Origin: Adiantum capillus-veneris
Taxonomy: Eukaryota > Streptophyta > Polypodiopsida > Polypodiales > Pteridaceae
NCBI GenBank assembly: GCA_014529385.2
Contig: CM043959.1
Location: 90,916,029 to 90,980,028, forward strand
Direction of reading: 5' to 3'
Length of the DNA: 64,000 nt
Shown here: positions 41,938 through 51,892 of the stretch, in pieces
Layout: every line of letters starts with the position of its first letter
Numbering within the stretch: position 1 is the first letter of the stretch
The notes under the pieces: generated by a model
Told to the model about the DNA's origin: nothing
The model's database searches: none
What the model saw: only the letters and a program-made list of their open reading frames with translations
Program-made: the position numbers and the translations under genes

Positions 41938-42212
41938 TGAGGCGGTCCGGGGCGGGCAACAAGAAGAGTGGCCTCTAGACACCCTTCAAGGCTCCCGTGC
42001 TGCTCAATGGGGTTGGGGCACAACACAACACAAACCGAAACAACAAACCCACCGCCAAATCCCAACTACACAAGGGGCACCACTTAGTTTAAGAGCAAAC
42101 TAGGACGCAAAAGAGGAGAATCGTTAGAGCAACCCACAAACAAGCAAGGAATTACACTAACCCTAACACCAATGGAATACTCTCACACACTAAAACACGA
42201 GAGAGAGAGATA

Positions 42213-42246
<34 letters not shown>

Positions 42247-44614
42247 TAGTGCTCGGGCTGCTTTGAAACGTATCGGCGATGATCAAGCAAACACAACTAT
42301 ATATTTAAGAAAGAGAGAGAAAGGGGGAGGGGGTGCTTGTTGCATTAATACCTTCTTACAAATCTGTCATGACAAATCAAAGTGAGATTAGTACTTGTTC
42401 AACATAGCTTGCGTAAATTTCACCACAACACATCACTAGAAAAGCCACCCCAATCACTGTCTTAAGGCCAGGGGAGTCCTCTCCACCCTGTCGCCCTCTT
42501 ACAGTATGTGGGATTTATGGCTAGATTGATGACAACACCAGAGACAAGCTATCAAGAACTTAAAAAAAAACCAAGACACTTACGCATCATTGTTGTCCAT
42601 TACTTCACGTTGGAAAGGGAGACAAAATATCCAAGATTAGTCCAAATCCACCCTCCTTGATTTAGCGAATGTTGGGCTTACACTAGTAGGAGAAATGATA
42701 GATTTTCTACTCTCAATTGAATGATCACTCTCTCTCTTACAATGGCATAGATTTCCCTTGCTAATCCCCTATTACAACACATGCACATGCATAAGACAAT
42801 GAGCTTCCACTCAAGAGCTCCTTCTAGAGAGGTTGAGCTTGGCTTCTCAAGCTATAGCATAGTGCTCTTGCTTATGGCTTCCCCCTTTTATGCTAGCTAC
42901 ACCCTCCTTTTATAGCAATTTTGAAGGCTAGGGTTACTCCTCTAACCATGGTTGAGTTAGATTTTCAGCAATTTATCTAATTTCTTTTGCTTGGAATTAT
43001 CAAGAAGTTGGTGGGGAAAGAGAGAGGAGAGAAATGGAGGTGATAGGACTTTTCATAGTGGGTTAGTGTTAGTAGAGTTAGTATTAATTTACAAATGGAA
43101 TTGAATATTTACAATGGGAGTATCCATGTAGGATACAAATAAGGAAGAAAAACTCTTAAGAGGTAAGAAAAGGTGGATTTCTTACAAGGTTGATGCTCCA
43201 AGTGTCTTGAGTAGGGCCAATTTTGACGCTTGTTGACGGTCCACTAGCTTTGACGGTACATTTTTTCTCCACTCTTGACTTTCCTTGAGAGACAAGGTAA
43301 TTGAAGCTGAGTAATCAACCACCATGATGCTATCTTTTAAGAGAAGAGGCTGAATTTTGTGGTTTTTTGATAGATATGGGTAATTTGGAGGAGGAAAAAT
43401 GAGACTAGGTGGTCAATTTTGGAATGGAATTGTGTGTGGGAGGTATGAGTTCACCATGGTTTCTCTTATTCTTCAAGGTTGAGGAGAAGGTGAGTAGTGT
43501 GCAGAGAGGAGTGGTGAGAGAGATGGGGATGATGAGTGGAGAAGTGTGTGTGAAAGAGGAAAATGATAAAGTGGAAGAGAGAGTGTGGCTGCATAGCATG
43601 GAAAAACTGGGGTCCACTAAAAAAATCATAGCTCACAGTTGGTAGCTCCAAAAATCATGAAAACATTTGGGGTGATTATTCATAGCGTGGGCTACATTTT
43701 CTCTTTTGACCACCGCTCCAAATTCGGAGTGGAGATAGGTGCCAAAATTCTCACCAAAAAGCCTGTTTTTTAGGCCTGCAAAAGTCTTTTAGTGGTCCCC
43801 TCCTTTGTTGAATTTGTACAATGCATCCAAGAGTGAGCCCCTCCTTTGTCATATTATAATACAAAGCATTCAAGTTGCCCTTGACCCATGCATGGAGGAG
43901 GATTATTGGTGAAATAAGAAATATATACATGGTGGGACTAGTGTATGGACTATTCATGGACTTTAGCTCAATGAGCACATGGTGTTAGAATAATGAGTAA
44001 AAATAATAATAAAAATATGGAGGAGTTATGGATATGGAAAGATATTGGAATCATATGATATGGTCCCTCCTTGAATTATTTTGGGTGAAAGAGGAAAAGG
44101 TATGCAAGTAAATAATATAATAAAAGTAACCAATGAGTAGAAATCAATTTTTTGTTTTCACGAGGGTGAGGGTGAAAATGTAGGAGTGATTTGTATAAAG
44201 GAAAAATATGAGGTTAGAGTATGTACATATTGGCAAAAAAAAAATAAAATATAATTATGGTGTAAGAGGATGAAAGAAAGTGTACATAGGTTTAATAAAA
44301 CACACACCTAAGTAGAAATATTTAAATAAAATACCAAAATAATTATAAAAAATCCCTATATTTAGGCCATATATACAATGAAATATTTACACACAAAGAG
44401 GCCATAATATACTTTTATTTTTTTTATTTTTTTTGGCTCACCTAGCCCAGTGACTAGCTAGCTGAGGGTTTTTAAGAAGATATGGGAAAAGTCCCGTGAC
44501 TCACGCACGCCTATGTACAGTGAAATGGTAGTGCTAGCCACAGTGTTTGGGTGATTTTGGTAGGGTGAGGTAACTCACTGTGGCAATTACAAAGAGCCGA
44601 AAAAACGGCTATCA
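41938..44614 (-). repeat. Tat-B 3' LTR
   Basis: This 2,677-bp LTR starts TGATAGCC and ends CGCCTCA on the minus strand. It holds (GA)n/GATA microsatellite at 42199-42250. Small open frames inside (for example 43405-43651) occur in both LTRs and are not considered genes. Confidence 0.95.
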
Positions 44615-44632
44615 TTAGCCCTCCCCCTGGAT
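44615..44632 (-). other. Tat-B polypurine tract
   Basis: CCAGGGGGAGGGCTAA on the minus strand precedes the 3' LTR. Confidence 0.85.
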
Positions 44633-44642
44633 GATGGTATAT

Positions 44643-47126
44643 TCATGTACCATCATAGAGCATCTTTTCCAAAGAGAGTGCTTCAGAGTCCTTGACGAGA
44701 TCTTCATTGTTTAGCCCCTCAGAATTTTGGCTGGAGTTACACTCATGCTTCATGTAACAATACTTACATAAGACAGCGGCCTTTGGACAGATCTTTGGTA
44801 GATCCTTTGGTAGAAGGCGACTCAAATAGGGCTTCAAGCGATACCCGTTTACTTTCCTGGAGTGCTCTTTACCATTCAAGTCCATAAGCTGATAGTAACT
44901 TGAATTGAAAGCCTTCTTGACTATGTATGGCCCTTGCCATCTTGTTTCAAACTTGGCATCAAAACGATTGTCAAGTCGATTGTCATACCTTAGCACAAGC
45001 TCTCCTTCCTTGATGCCTTTGTCCTTCACTTTCTTGTCGTGCGTTTCTTTCGCTTGTGTGGCTTTCCTCTTGTAGCACTCATATGCTGCTTCTCTTTTCC
45101 ACTCAAGCTCCACTAACGTAAGAAGTCGATCCATCCATACCTCTTGATCATCTTGTGCTCCTTTGCCATGAAGTCGCATTGTTGGAATGTTGAGCTCGAT
45201 AGGCTGCAAAGCCTCTTGACCATAGACCAAGTGAAATGGTGTGAACTCCGTGGCTTCCCTATATGTGGTTCGATATGCCCACAAGGCACCATCCAAGAAG
45301 TCATCCCATAATTTTGTCTTGTTTTGCACCATCTTTCTAATGATTCCTGCAATGACACCATTAGCCTTCTCCACCAAACCATTTGACTGTGGATAGTATG
45401 GTGTGCTATGACGATGTAGAATGTGAAGCTCTTCACAAACTTCTGTGAGCAATCCTTTTCTAAACCCTGGACCATTATCAGAAACAATCTCCAAAGGTGT
45501 GCCAAATCTACAACAAATGTGAGTGTAGACGAATTTGCTCACTGTCTTCTCATTTACCTTTGCCACACTTTGTGCTTCCACCCACCTAGTCATATAGTCT
45601 ACAGCCACTAGAATGTAGAGTTTACCATTTTTTGTCCTAGGCAGAGGACCCATAGCATCAATGCCCCACTTTTCAAAGGGTCCATTTGCAAGCACTATTT
45701 GCCTCGGGCCATGCACCAACCTTCTATTTCCATTTATCTGACAAGTGTGACAACTTTTACACCAATGTTGAACATCCACATGCAAACTTGGCCAAACATA
45801 CCCCGAAAGCAAAATCTTCTTCACAGTTAATTCTTGGGCAAAATGACCACCACATGCCTCTTCATGCAAACCTTTTAGAATGGCTGGAATTTCCTTAATA
45901 GTTGGTACTCGTCTGCACACTTGATCCTTCCCTCTTTGATAGAGGGAGCCTTCTAGGAAGAGATATACGCTTGCCTTCTTCATGAGTCTCCTCTTCTGAG
46001 CTTTTGTGAAGTCTGGTGGAAACTCACCCTCCAAAATGTAGCCAATGATGGGAGCCAATGACTCCAATCCCTGGTACCTCGGTTGCTTCACAGCAGCCGC
46101 CACCATGATGACCTGCACTTCTTTCTTTACACATGCAATGGCTTGTTGTGCAAGTAAATCAGCATCTTCATTCTGTTTCCTAGGAATATGATATAGTTGC
46201 ACTTCTTCAAATTGATTAAACAATCTACGAATGGCATGAGCTTTTGTCCATAAGCTCTCATTCTTGCATGCCCAAATGCCTAAAATCTGTTTAACAATGA
46301 GAAGTGCATCTCCCTTTACCATGAGGCGTTGTATCCCTTGGCCAATGCACATCTTCAAACCATGAAGTAGAGTGTCATATTCTGCTTCATTGTTGCTAGC
46401 TGAACTTGGTAGATTGAACTTCTCTTTCATGACCACCTCTCCACTTGGGTTGAGCAACACTAGCCCTCCCCCTGCTTTTCCTGTGGCTCGACGAAAAGCT
46501 CCATCAAAGAACAAAGTAAAAGCATTAGGAATACTTTTTGGTGGTGGCAATGGTAGGGTCTTTACTTCAGGCACCTTAATCTCCTTTTCGTGCACCCTAT
46601 AAGTGAGAATCCCTGCCAATTGTGCACGCACACTATCTTCTACCTTGAAAGAGTATTGAAACTCTTGCAACTCCATAATCCACTTTGAGATCCTAGTACT
46701 AAGATTCATTTGAGATGACACCCAAGGGAACAAATTTTCTGCAGTGAGAATTACAAAAGGTTTTGGTAGCAGGTAGGATCTAAACTTTCTCACCGCAAAC
46801 ATGAGAGAAAGCATCATGAGTTCTGCTTCTGTGTAGTCTCTCTCCAAAGCATTCATGACCCTACTAGCAAAGTAGATGGGTCGCATCCTTGTACTGTGGG
46901 GATCTTGTTGTAGCAACACAGCACCAATTGTTTCTTTCCCAGCACTAGAGCTAACAAAGAATGTGTACTCCCAACAAGGAGGCATGAGTGTTGGTAGCTC
47001 TGACAAAATGACTTTAATGTTACAAAAGTACTCTTCAAGCTCATCAGACCATGCAAATTCTACTTGTTGTGTCAACTTTTGCAAAGGGTGAAGTAACTCC
47101 GAGGCTAAGTGAATGAAGCGTGACAT
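44643..47126 (-). CDS. Tat-B RNase H 1, additional RNase H and integrase
   Basis: The frame is 827 residues. Residues 1-150 are RT connection and RNase H 1 (FFVSSSAGKETIGAVLLQ, YTEAELMMLSLMFAVRKF, FVILTAENLFPW), with Ser and Ala/Glu where catalytic Asp is expected. Residues about 200-340 are a second RNase H (FTLFFDGAFRRATGKAGGGL, NNEAEYDTLLHGLKM, MVKGDALLIVKQI, NEDADLLAQQA) with all four acidic residues. Integrase follows: CGGHFAQELTVKKI/CKSCHTCQ, WGIDAMGPLP, EIVSDNGPGFRKG and PQSNGLVEKANG, a complete D-D-E. The GPY region is RWQGPYIVKKAFNSSYYQL. The C-terminal tail of 40 residues is Cys-containing. No chromodomain is seen. Confidence 0.93.
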   Translation of the reverse strand: MSRFIHLASELLHPLQKLTQQVEFAWSDELEEYFCNIKVILSELPTLMPPCWEYTFFVSSSAGKETIGAVLLQQDPHSTRMRPIYFASRVMNALERDYTEAELMMLSLMFAVRKFRSYLLPKPFVILTAENLFPWVSSQMNLSTRISKWIMELQEFQYSFKVEDSVRAQLAGILTYRVHEKEIKVPEVKTLPLPPPKSIPNAFTLFFDGAFRRATGKAGGGLVLLNPSGEVVMKEKFNLPSSASNNEAEYDTLLHGLKMCIGQGIQRLMVKGDALLIVKQILGIWACKNESLWTKAHAIRRLFNQFEEVQLYHIPRKQNEDADLLAQQAIACVKKEVQVIMVAAAVKQPRYQGLESLAPIIGYILEGEFPPDFTKAQKRRLMKKASVYLFLEGSLYQRGKDQVCRRVPTIKEIPAILKGLHEEACGGHFAQELTVKKILLSGYVWPSLHVDVQHWCKSCHTCQINGNRRLVHGPRQIVLANGPFEKWGIDAMGPLPRTKNGKLYILVAVDYMTRWVEAQSVAKVNEKTVSKFVYTHICCRFGTPLEIVSDNGPGFRKGLLTEVCEELHILHRHSTPYYPQSNGLVEKANGVIAGIIRKMVQNKTKLWDDFLDGALWAYRTTYREATEFTPFHLVYGQEALQPIELNIPTMRLHGKGAQDDQEVWMDRLLTLVELEWKREAAYECYKRKATQAKETHDKKVKDKGIKEGELVLRYDNRLDNRFDAKFETRWQGPYIVKKAFNSSYYQLMDLNGKEHSRKVNGYRLKPYLSRLLPKDLPKICPKAAVLCKYCYMKHECNSSQNSEGLNNEDLVKDSEALSLEKMLYDGT

Positions 47127-49923
47127 ATACTTTCACCTTTTGAATGAATGAGATGACCTCCTTAAGACTCTTGGGTGATGGTAGCTCAATAAGAGCCTTT
47201 GCCTTCGAAGGATCCACTTCAATGCCTTTGTAAGAAACTTTATGACCAAGCAAGATTACTTCATCCTCACCTATATGGCACTTGTCGGGGTTGAGTTGAC
47301 CTCCCATGTCGTAGAGCTTCTTTAAACCTTCTTCTACCCTTTGTAGATGCAATGATTTTGAGCTATAAATATAGAAATCATCAATGAACACCCTAATTGA
47401 CTTTCCAAAGAATGCTTGAAACACCATATTCATGAAACGTTGGAATGTTGCAGGAGCATTTGTCACACCAAATGGCATGACTCTAAAAGCATAACAACCC
47501 CAAGGAGTGATAAAGGTTGTTTTCAATTGATCCTCCAGTGCAATCCCTATTTGAAAGTAACCCGAGTAACCATCGCACACAGTGTACTTCTCATGACCAG
47601 CTACCTCATTTAGTATCTCATCCTGGAATGGGAGGGGAAAGTGATCTCTCTTTGTTGCCTCATTGAGGGGACGGTAATCCACACACACCCTCCACTTGCC
47701 GTTCTTCTTAGGAGTGACAACAACAGGAGAGACCCACTCTGAATTCTCCATTGGATAAATGAACCCTACTGCTAGAAGCTTTCTTACCTCCTTGAGTAAA
47801 GCCTGCTCCTTGATGACTCCTAGCCTTCGTAGCTTCTGAGCCTTAGGTGTGGCCTCTGGCTTCAACTCAATTTTGTGTTGAACAGCATCTACTCCACGCA
47901 CATCGGTGTAGTCTTTAGCAAAAAGCCTAGGAAACTTCCTTAGCACACATTTGAACTCCTCTCTTTCATCCTTTGTAAGTGTTGTTGATAGCATACCTTC
48001 CAGCATCCCTTCATCTTGATCACCTTCGTTCTCTTGAGGACCTACCTCCTCCAAGCCTTGACAAGAGGTCTCTTGGTTGCTTGGCTTAAACCTTACCCCC
48101 ATGACTTCGATGGAAGACTCCTCTTCAGTAATGCTGCCGCTACTTTCTTCTTCTGAAGTGCTATCGGTCCAACCTTCTTCCGTCTCACTTTGAGATGATT
48201 CTTCATGGATCTCCTCTTGGCGTTGCTCCTTCATGTCAAAGACAACCTTCTTGTGATTGTCATTCCTGCAAATTAGCTTTCCACTCTCCCAATCTTGCAA
48301 AGCTCGCATTTTCATTAGCCATGGTCTTCCTAGGATAAATGGGTAACCATTTCCCTTGGTAGACATGACATAGAAATCCACTGCCTTCTTAATGCCAAAG
48401 GCCTCCACAAAAACATTTTTACAAATGCCTATGCACCTAGCCTTGCTATTGTTTGCCATCTTGACCCTAATTTCAGGTGTCTCATGGATGTGCATGCCTA
48501 GTTTTTGCATGAGTCCCTCTGTCATGATGCAAATTTGTGCACCCCCATCCACTAGACCTTTCCTAACCAATCTCCCTTTGATGTAACAGTCTAGCACCGG
48601 TGTAATGTCCTCATTCATTTCAGCTTGTGCAATTTTTACAACAGGCACACTCTCTTTTACCTTTCTCCTAGTGCTAACTGCCCTTGTTAAATCCCTCCTA
48701 ACTTGTGGACATAATGCAAGAAATTGAGGCCATGAAATATCAGGACCCTTACCTCTCATGTCTTCCAACAAGTTGTACGGAGCCATACCATGTCCAAGAG
48801 GGAAGTCTTGGAGGTTGATACGACGTCGATTCCTCTTGGTTTCCTTGGTTCCCTTTGCCTTCTTGCCTTGTCCATGGTCACTCTGTGATGTGACTCCTTC
48901 TTTCTCTTTACCTTTTCCTCGGCCACGCTTAATTCCATTGGCTTCCATGTCAACCTCATTTGAATTTGTCACCTCTACCACATGCACATTTGGATCTGGC
49001 AAAGGTGGAACTCCTTCTACCCCGTGTGGAGGTGGTCTTGGTCCATTTGGCCTTTGTAGAAGCCTTGGTTGTTGACCAGTTCCTTCACCTGCATTCATCA
49101 CTGGGTAATTCAAGTTAGGCCTCCCTGGCTCCCCACGGGGCCAAGGACAATTATACATCCCATGTCCAGACTCTCCGCAATTCCAACATTGCAAGACTCT
49201 CCTAGGTCGTGGATCTCGCTCTTCAGACTTCTTTGCTTGTCCCTTTGGACCTACAGCTTGTGCAAGGTGAATTGACAGGCTGCTTAAAGATTCGTTTAAC
49301 TTCTCAATTACTTCCGCCGTTACCTCAGGAAGCTCCCTCGATGTTGATGCTTGTGACTTACCTTTGGGTCTAAGACCTTCTATTGGAACCTCTCCCCTTA
49401 AGCACTTGAGTTTCCTATACTTCTCAGCAGCCCTAGTTTCAGCTGCATCAAAAGTAGCAGGTGCACCCGCCTCAACTTTTACCTTAAGGTTAGGAAAGAG
49501 TCCGGCTATGAACCTCTCCTTCTTTAAAAATTCTGCACCATCACCAGGGTTAGTAACATTTCGTATCCATAGAGCCCAAAGACGTAGAAACTCTTGCTTG
49601 TACAAGTAGTAATCATCTAAGTCTTTTTGCTTATGAGAAACAATGTCTTGCCATAGTTTTTGAGTGTTTTGGGGATCAAAGAAGTATCTCTTAAAACGAT
49701 TCAAAACTTCTGTGTAATTCCCCTTAACTTCCTCAGGCAAAGAGTCAAACCAAGTACTAGCATCTTTCCTAAGGACCACCTCAAACATTTCTACACGTTC
49801 TTGATCGGTTACTATCCTCTTGATACGGCAAGACATCTTGAAATTTGCTAAAAATAATTCTGCATCCTCTCCAGGCTCTCCAAAGAAAAGAGGATATCCA
49901 GACATTTGGCGTTGGCTCTCCAT
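47044..49923 (-). CDS. Tat-B gag, protease and reverse transcriptase
   Basis: The frame is 959 residues. Gag occupies 1-240 (MESQRQMSGYPLFFGEPGED, ASTWFDSLPEEVKGNYTEVL). The zinc knuckle CWNCGESGHGMYNC is near 245. A Lys/Arg-rich linker follows. Protease has GLVDGGAQICIMTE near 456 and YPFILGRPWLMKMRALQDWE. RT begins near 725 with SEWVSPVVVTPKKNGKWRV, VDYRPLNEATKRDHFPLPF, DGYSGYFQIGIAL, MPFGVTNAPATFQRF and catalytic FIDDFYIYS near 844. Near the end KVKVYVTLHS leaves the true frame, whose continuation (MSRFIHLASELL) is the next ORF. One extra base near 47128 explains the shift. All catalytic motifs remain. Confidence 0.93.
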   Translation of the reverse strand: MESQRQMSGYPLFFGEPGEDAELFLANFKMSCRIKRIVTDQERVEMFEVVLRKDASTWFDSLPEEVKGNYTEVLNRFKRYFFDPQNTQKLWQDIVSHKQKDLDDYYLYKQEFLRLWALWIRNVTNPGDGAEFLKKERFIAGLFPNLKVKVEAGAPATFDAAETRAAEKYRKLKCLRGEVPIEGLRPKGKSQASTSRELPEVTAEVIEKLNESLSSLSIHLAQAVGPKGQAKKSEERDPRPRRVLQCWNCGESGHGMYNCPWPRGEPGRPNLNYPVMNAGEGTGQQPRLLQRPNGPRPPPHGVEGVPPLPDPNVHVVEVTNSNEVDMEANGIKRGRGKGKEKEGVTSQSDHGQGKKAKGTKETKRNRRRINLQDFPLGHGMAPYNLLEDMRGKGPDISWPQFLALCPQVRRDLTRAVSTRRKVKESVPVVKIAQAEMNEDITPVLDCYIKGRLVRKGLVDGGAQICIMTEGLMQKLGMHIHETPEIRVKMANNSKARCIGICKNVFVEAFGIKKAVDFYVMSTKGNGYPFILGRPWLMKMRALQDWESGKLICRNDNHKKVVFDMKEQRQEEIHEESSQSETEEGWTDSTSEEESSGSITEEESSIEVMGVRFKPSNQETSCQGLEEVGPQENEGDQDEGMLEGMLSTTLTKDEREEFKCVLRKFPRLFAKDYTDVRGVDAVQHKIELKPEATPKAQKLRRLGVIKEQALLKEVRKLLAVGFIYPMENSEWVSPVVVTPKKNGKWRVCVDYRPLNEATKRDHFPLPFQDEILNEVAGHEKYTVCDGYSGYFQIGIALEDQLKTTFITPWGCYAFRVMPFGVTNAPATFQRFMNMVFQAFFGKSIRVFIDDFYIYSSKSLHLQRVEEGLKKLYDMGGQLNPDKCHIGEDEVILLGHKVSYKGIEVDPSKAKALIELPSPKSLKEVISFIQKVKVYVTLHSLSLGVTSPFAKVDTTSRICMV

Positions 49924-49972
49924 TATTATGAAAGATTACAATACGAGTTACAATAAGGGATACAATAGAGAT

Positions 49973-50431
49973 CTAGAACCACTCGCCTGCAAATGAAGAA
50001 GTGAGAAAATACCACTCTAGGTTTTCTTCTTCAGCTATCCAAGCTTCAATAAGGTCTCGATTTGTTTGATCAAAACAAAAGGGTAGACTATTGATGAGCT
50101 CTAAGAAGGGTTGAAATTCTTCAAAGCTAAGGCGATAAACAGAAATCTCTAGAACTTCATTTTCTGGATCCAAAAGAGCAACCACGTCCCAAGTGATAAA
50201 TTGCACTTGCTCTACAATTCCCAATGCACAAGCGGTTTGTATAAAAACTAGATCTTCATGCTCGTTGAAGGCCGTGAGAAAGTAGCAATTGACTAGGAGC
50301 TCCTTTCCTTCGAGTTCCACACAGTCGGAGTGAGGCAACCTTCTCACAATTTCATAAAGAACATCCTCATCAAGTCCGATCAAGTTTGCAAGATTTAAAG
50401 ACTCCACTTGTGCTACAAAATTCCTGGACAA
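49973..50431 (-). CDS. Tat-B upstream ORF b2 (F-box-like start)
   Basis: This 152-residue frame opens without an ATG (first possible codon TTG), so splicing or another start is likely. Residues 17-38 (LIGLDEDVLYEIVRRLP) look like the first helix of an F-box. The middle is EDLVFIQTACALGIVEQVQF and the end LSFEEFQPFLELINSLPF and DQTNRDLIEAWIAEEE. It is clearly paralogous to b1 to its right. Tat elements such as Ogre carry an ORF of unknown function before gag, which is the closest precedent for its position. The F-box reading is an inference. Confidence 0.6.
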   Translation of the reverse strand: MSRNFVAQVESLNLANLIGLDEDVLYEIVRRLPHSDCVELEGKELLVNCYFLTAFNEHEDLVFIQTACALGIVEQVQFITWDVVALLDPENEVLEISVYRLSFEEFQPFLELINSLPFCFDQTNRDLIEAWIAEEENLEWYFLTSSFAGEWF

Positions 50432-50477
50432 AAACTCCTTAGGATTATGGTTAAATCATTCAAAAGCATAAAGAGAT

Positions 50478-50864
50478 TTACAATGTCTCTATGAACAAAG
50501 TGTCATAGAAAGTAGAGAAGGATGAGAATTTATACAAATTTGCAATCTTCTCTATGCTCTCTTTATTAAGACAAGCTCTGAATAGCTCCCTATCTCCTTT
50601 GTTGAAAGCGAAAGGAAGACTATTAATAAGACGCAAATGAGGGAAAAATTCACCAAATGTGAGTCTATGAAGCATGAACTCTGGCCGCAAGTTTCCTGAA
50701 GAGTCTTCCTCAATGGTGAAATGCACTCGCCAAACGCCAAATTTCACTCTATTTACCAATCTTAGGGCACACACTAGTTGGATGAATGCGCGGTCTTCCT
50801 TAGTGCCCAACAACAAGAGGAAAATGGAATCCACGCGTAGGACCTTCCGTCTTAACTTCACCAC
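50478..50864 (-). CDS. Tat-B upstream ORF b1, paralogue of b2
   Basis: This 128-residue frame has RAFIQLVCALRLVNRVKFGV, LTFGEFFPHLRLINSLPFAF and GDRELFRACLNKE, lining up with b2 along its length. Its N-terminus continues in a shifted frame at about 50870-50960 as ILRDLALLPIELQEQVVRRL, which is the counterpart of the F-box-like start of b2. A 1-base indel has therefore damaged b1. No catalytic motif is visible. Confidence 0.6.
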   Translation of the reverse strand: MVKLRRKVLRVDSIFLLLLGTKEDRAFIQLVCALRLVNRVKFGVWRVHFTIEEDSSGNLRPEFMLHRLTFGEFFPHLRLINSLPFAFNKGDRELFRACLNKESIEKIANLYKFSSFSTFYDTLFIETL

Positions 50865-51057
50865 CCTCTTGTTATGAGGAGACGCCTTACTACTTGCTCC
50901 TGCAACTCAATTGGTAATAGAGCTAGATCTCTAAGGATTGAACTTTCACTGCACACACATTCCGAGTTAGAACAAATGATCGTTTTTTTGTTTCTTGTAA
51001 CAACTTGGACAAAGAAAAAACAAACATACACACTACTTTGCCGGGCTGCACTTCATT

Positions 51058-51276
51058 TTAAAATAAAATGAACACATGTACATCAAAAGAAGTGTGGTAG
51101 TTGATGAGAGGTAGAATGACAGGGTTTGGTGATGCAAGAATTTCTCCTGCTCTTTGGGCACCAAACATGAACACCATTCGTTGTTGAAAATGGATCTTTC
51201 TACTAATTGCAACGTTTATTCTAATGTGTGGAGTAAAATGAAAGGGAAAAACCTCTATTCCTGGGCCATTATCCAT
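51058..51276 (-). CDS. Tat-B upstream ORF a2
   Basis: This 72-residue frame has an ATG start (MDNGPGIEVFPFHFTPHIRI). KIHFQQRMVFMFGAQRAGEI and ASPNPVILPLINYHTSFDV align with a1. It lies 14 bases after the a1 stop. The function is unknown. It is small and basic, with no membrane segment or Cys motif. Confidence 0.5.
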   Translation of the reverse strand: MDNGPGIEVFPFHFTPHIRINVAISRKIHFQQRMVFMFGAQRAGEILASPNPVILPLINYHTSFDVHVFILF

Positions 51277-51290
51277 GGCCTATGCATGTC

Positions 51291-51515
51291 CTAATGCTTA
51301 AAACAAAACAAAATATAGACGTCCAAACTAAGGTCGTACCTAATGAGAGGCAAAATAAAAGGATTTACTGAAGCGTTTATCTCGGCCAACCTAAGAGGAC
51401 CTAAAATTCTACGAATGACACGTTGAAATTGCAACTTAGTACTAACAATTATGTGTACCTTTTGCCTTGCAATGGGAATGAAGGGATCATACAAATCTTC
51501 GTGATTCATGCACAC
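51291..51515 (-). CDS. Tat-B upstream ORF a1, paralogue of a2
   Basis: This frame has 74 residues if read from GTG; the likelier ATG is at 51509 (MNHEDLYDPFIPIARQKVHI). TKLQFQRVIRRILGPLRLAE and ASVNPFILPLIRYDLSLDVY match a2 at the same spacing. It begins about 55 bases after the primer site, so it is the first ORF of the element's RNA. Confidence 0.5.
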   Translation of the reverse strand: MCMNHEDLYDPFIPIARQKVHIIVSTKLQFQRVIRRILGPLRLAEINASVNPFILPLIRYDLSLDVYILFCFKH

Positions 51516-51562
51516 TACTTGACTATGCTAAAGGTTGATTCTACACAAAAATACACAAGCCG

Positions 51563-51580
51563 TCCTCCGTGGGGGCACCA
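51563..51580 (-). other. Tat-B primer-binding site
   Basis: TGGTGCCCCCACGGAGGA on the minus strand starts three bases after the 5' LTR end. I cannot assign the priming tRNA from memory with confidence. Confidence 0.75.
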
Positions 51581-51583
51581 ATT

Positions 51584-51858
51584 TGAGGCGGTCCGGGGCA
51601 GGCAACAAGAAGAGTGGCCTCTAGACACCCTTCAAGGCTCCCGTGCTGCTCAATGGGGCTGGGGCACAACACAACACAAACCGAAACAACAAACCCACCG
51701 CCAAATCCCAACTACACAAGGGGCACCACCTAGTTTAAGAGCGAACTAGGACGCAAAAGAGGAGAATCGTTAGAGCAACCCACAAACAAGCAAGGAATTA
51801 CACTAACCCTAACACCAATGGAATACTCTCACACACTAAAACACGAGAGAGAGAGATA

Positions 51859-51892
<34 letters not shown>

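Noticed and set aside
43405-43651. Small ORFs identical at 53051-53297
   Set aside because: They are in the two nearly identical Tat-B LTRs; similarity reflects recent LTR duplication, not coding constraint.
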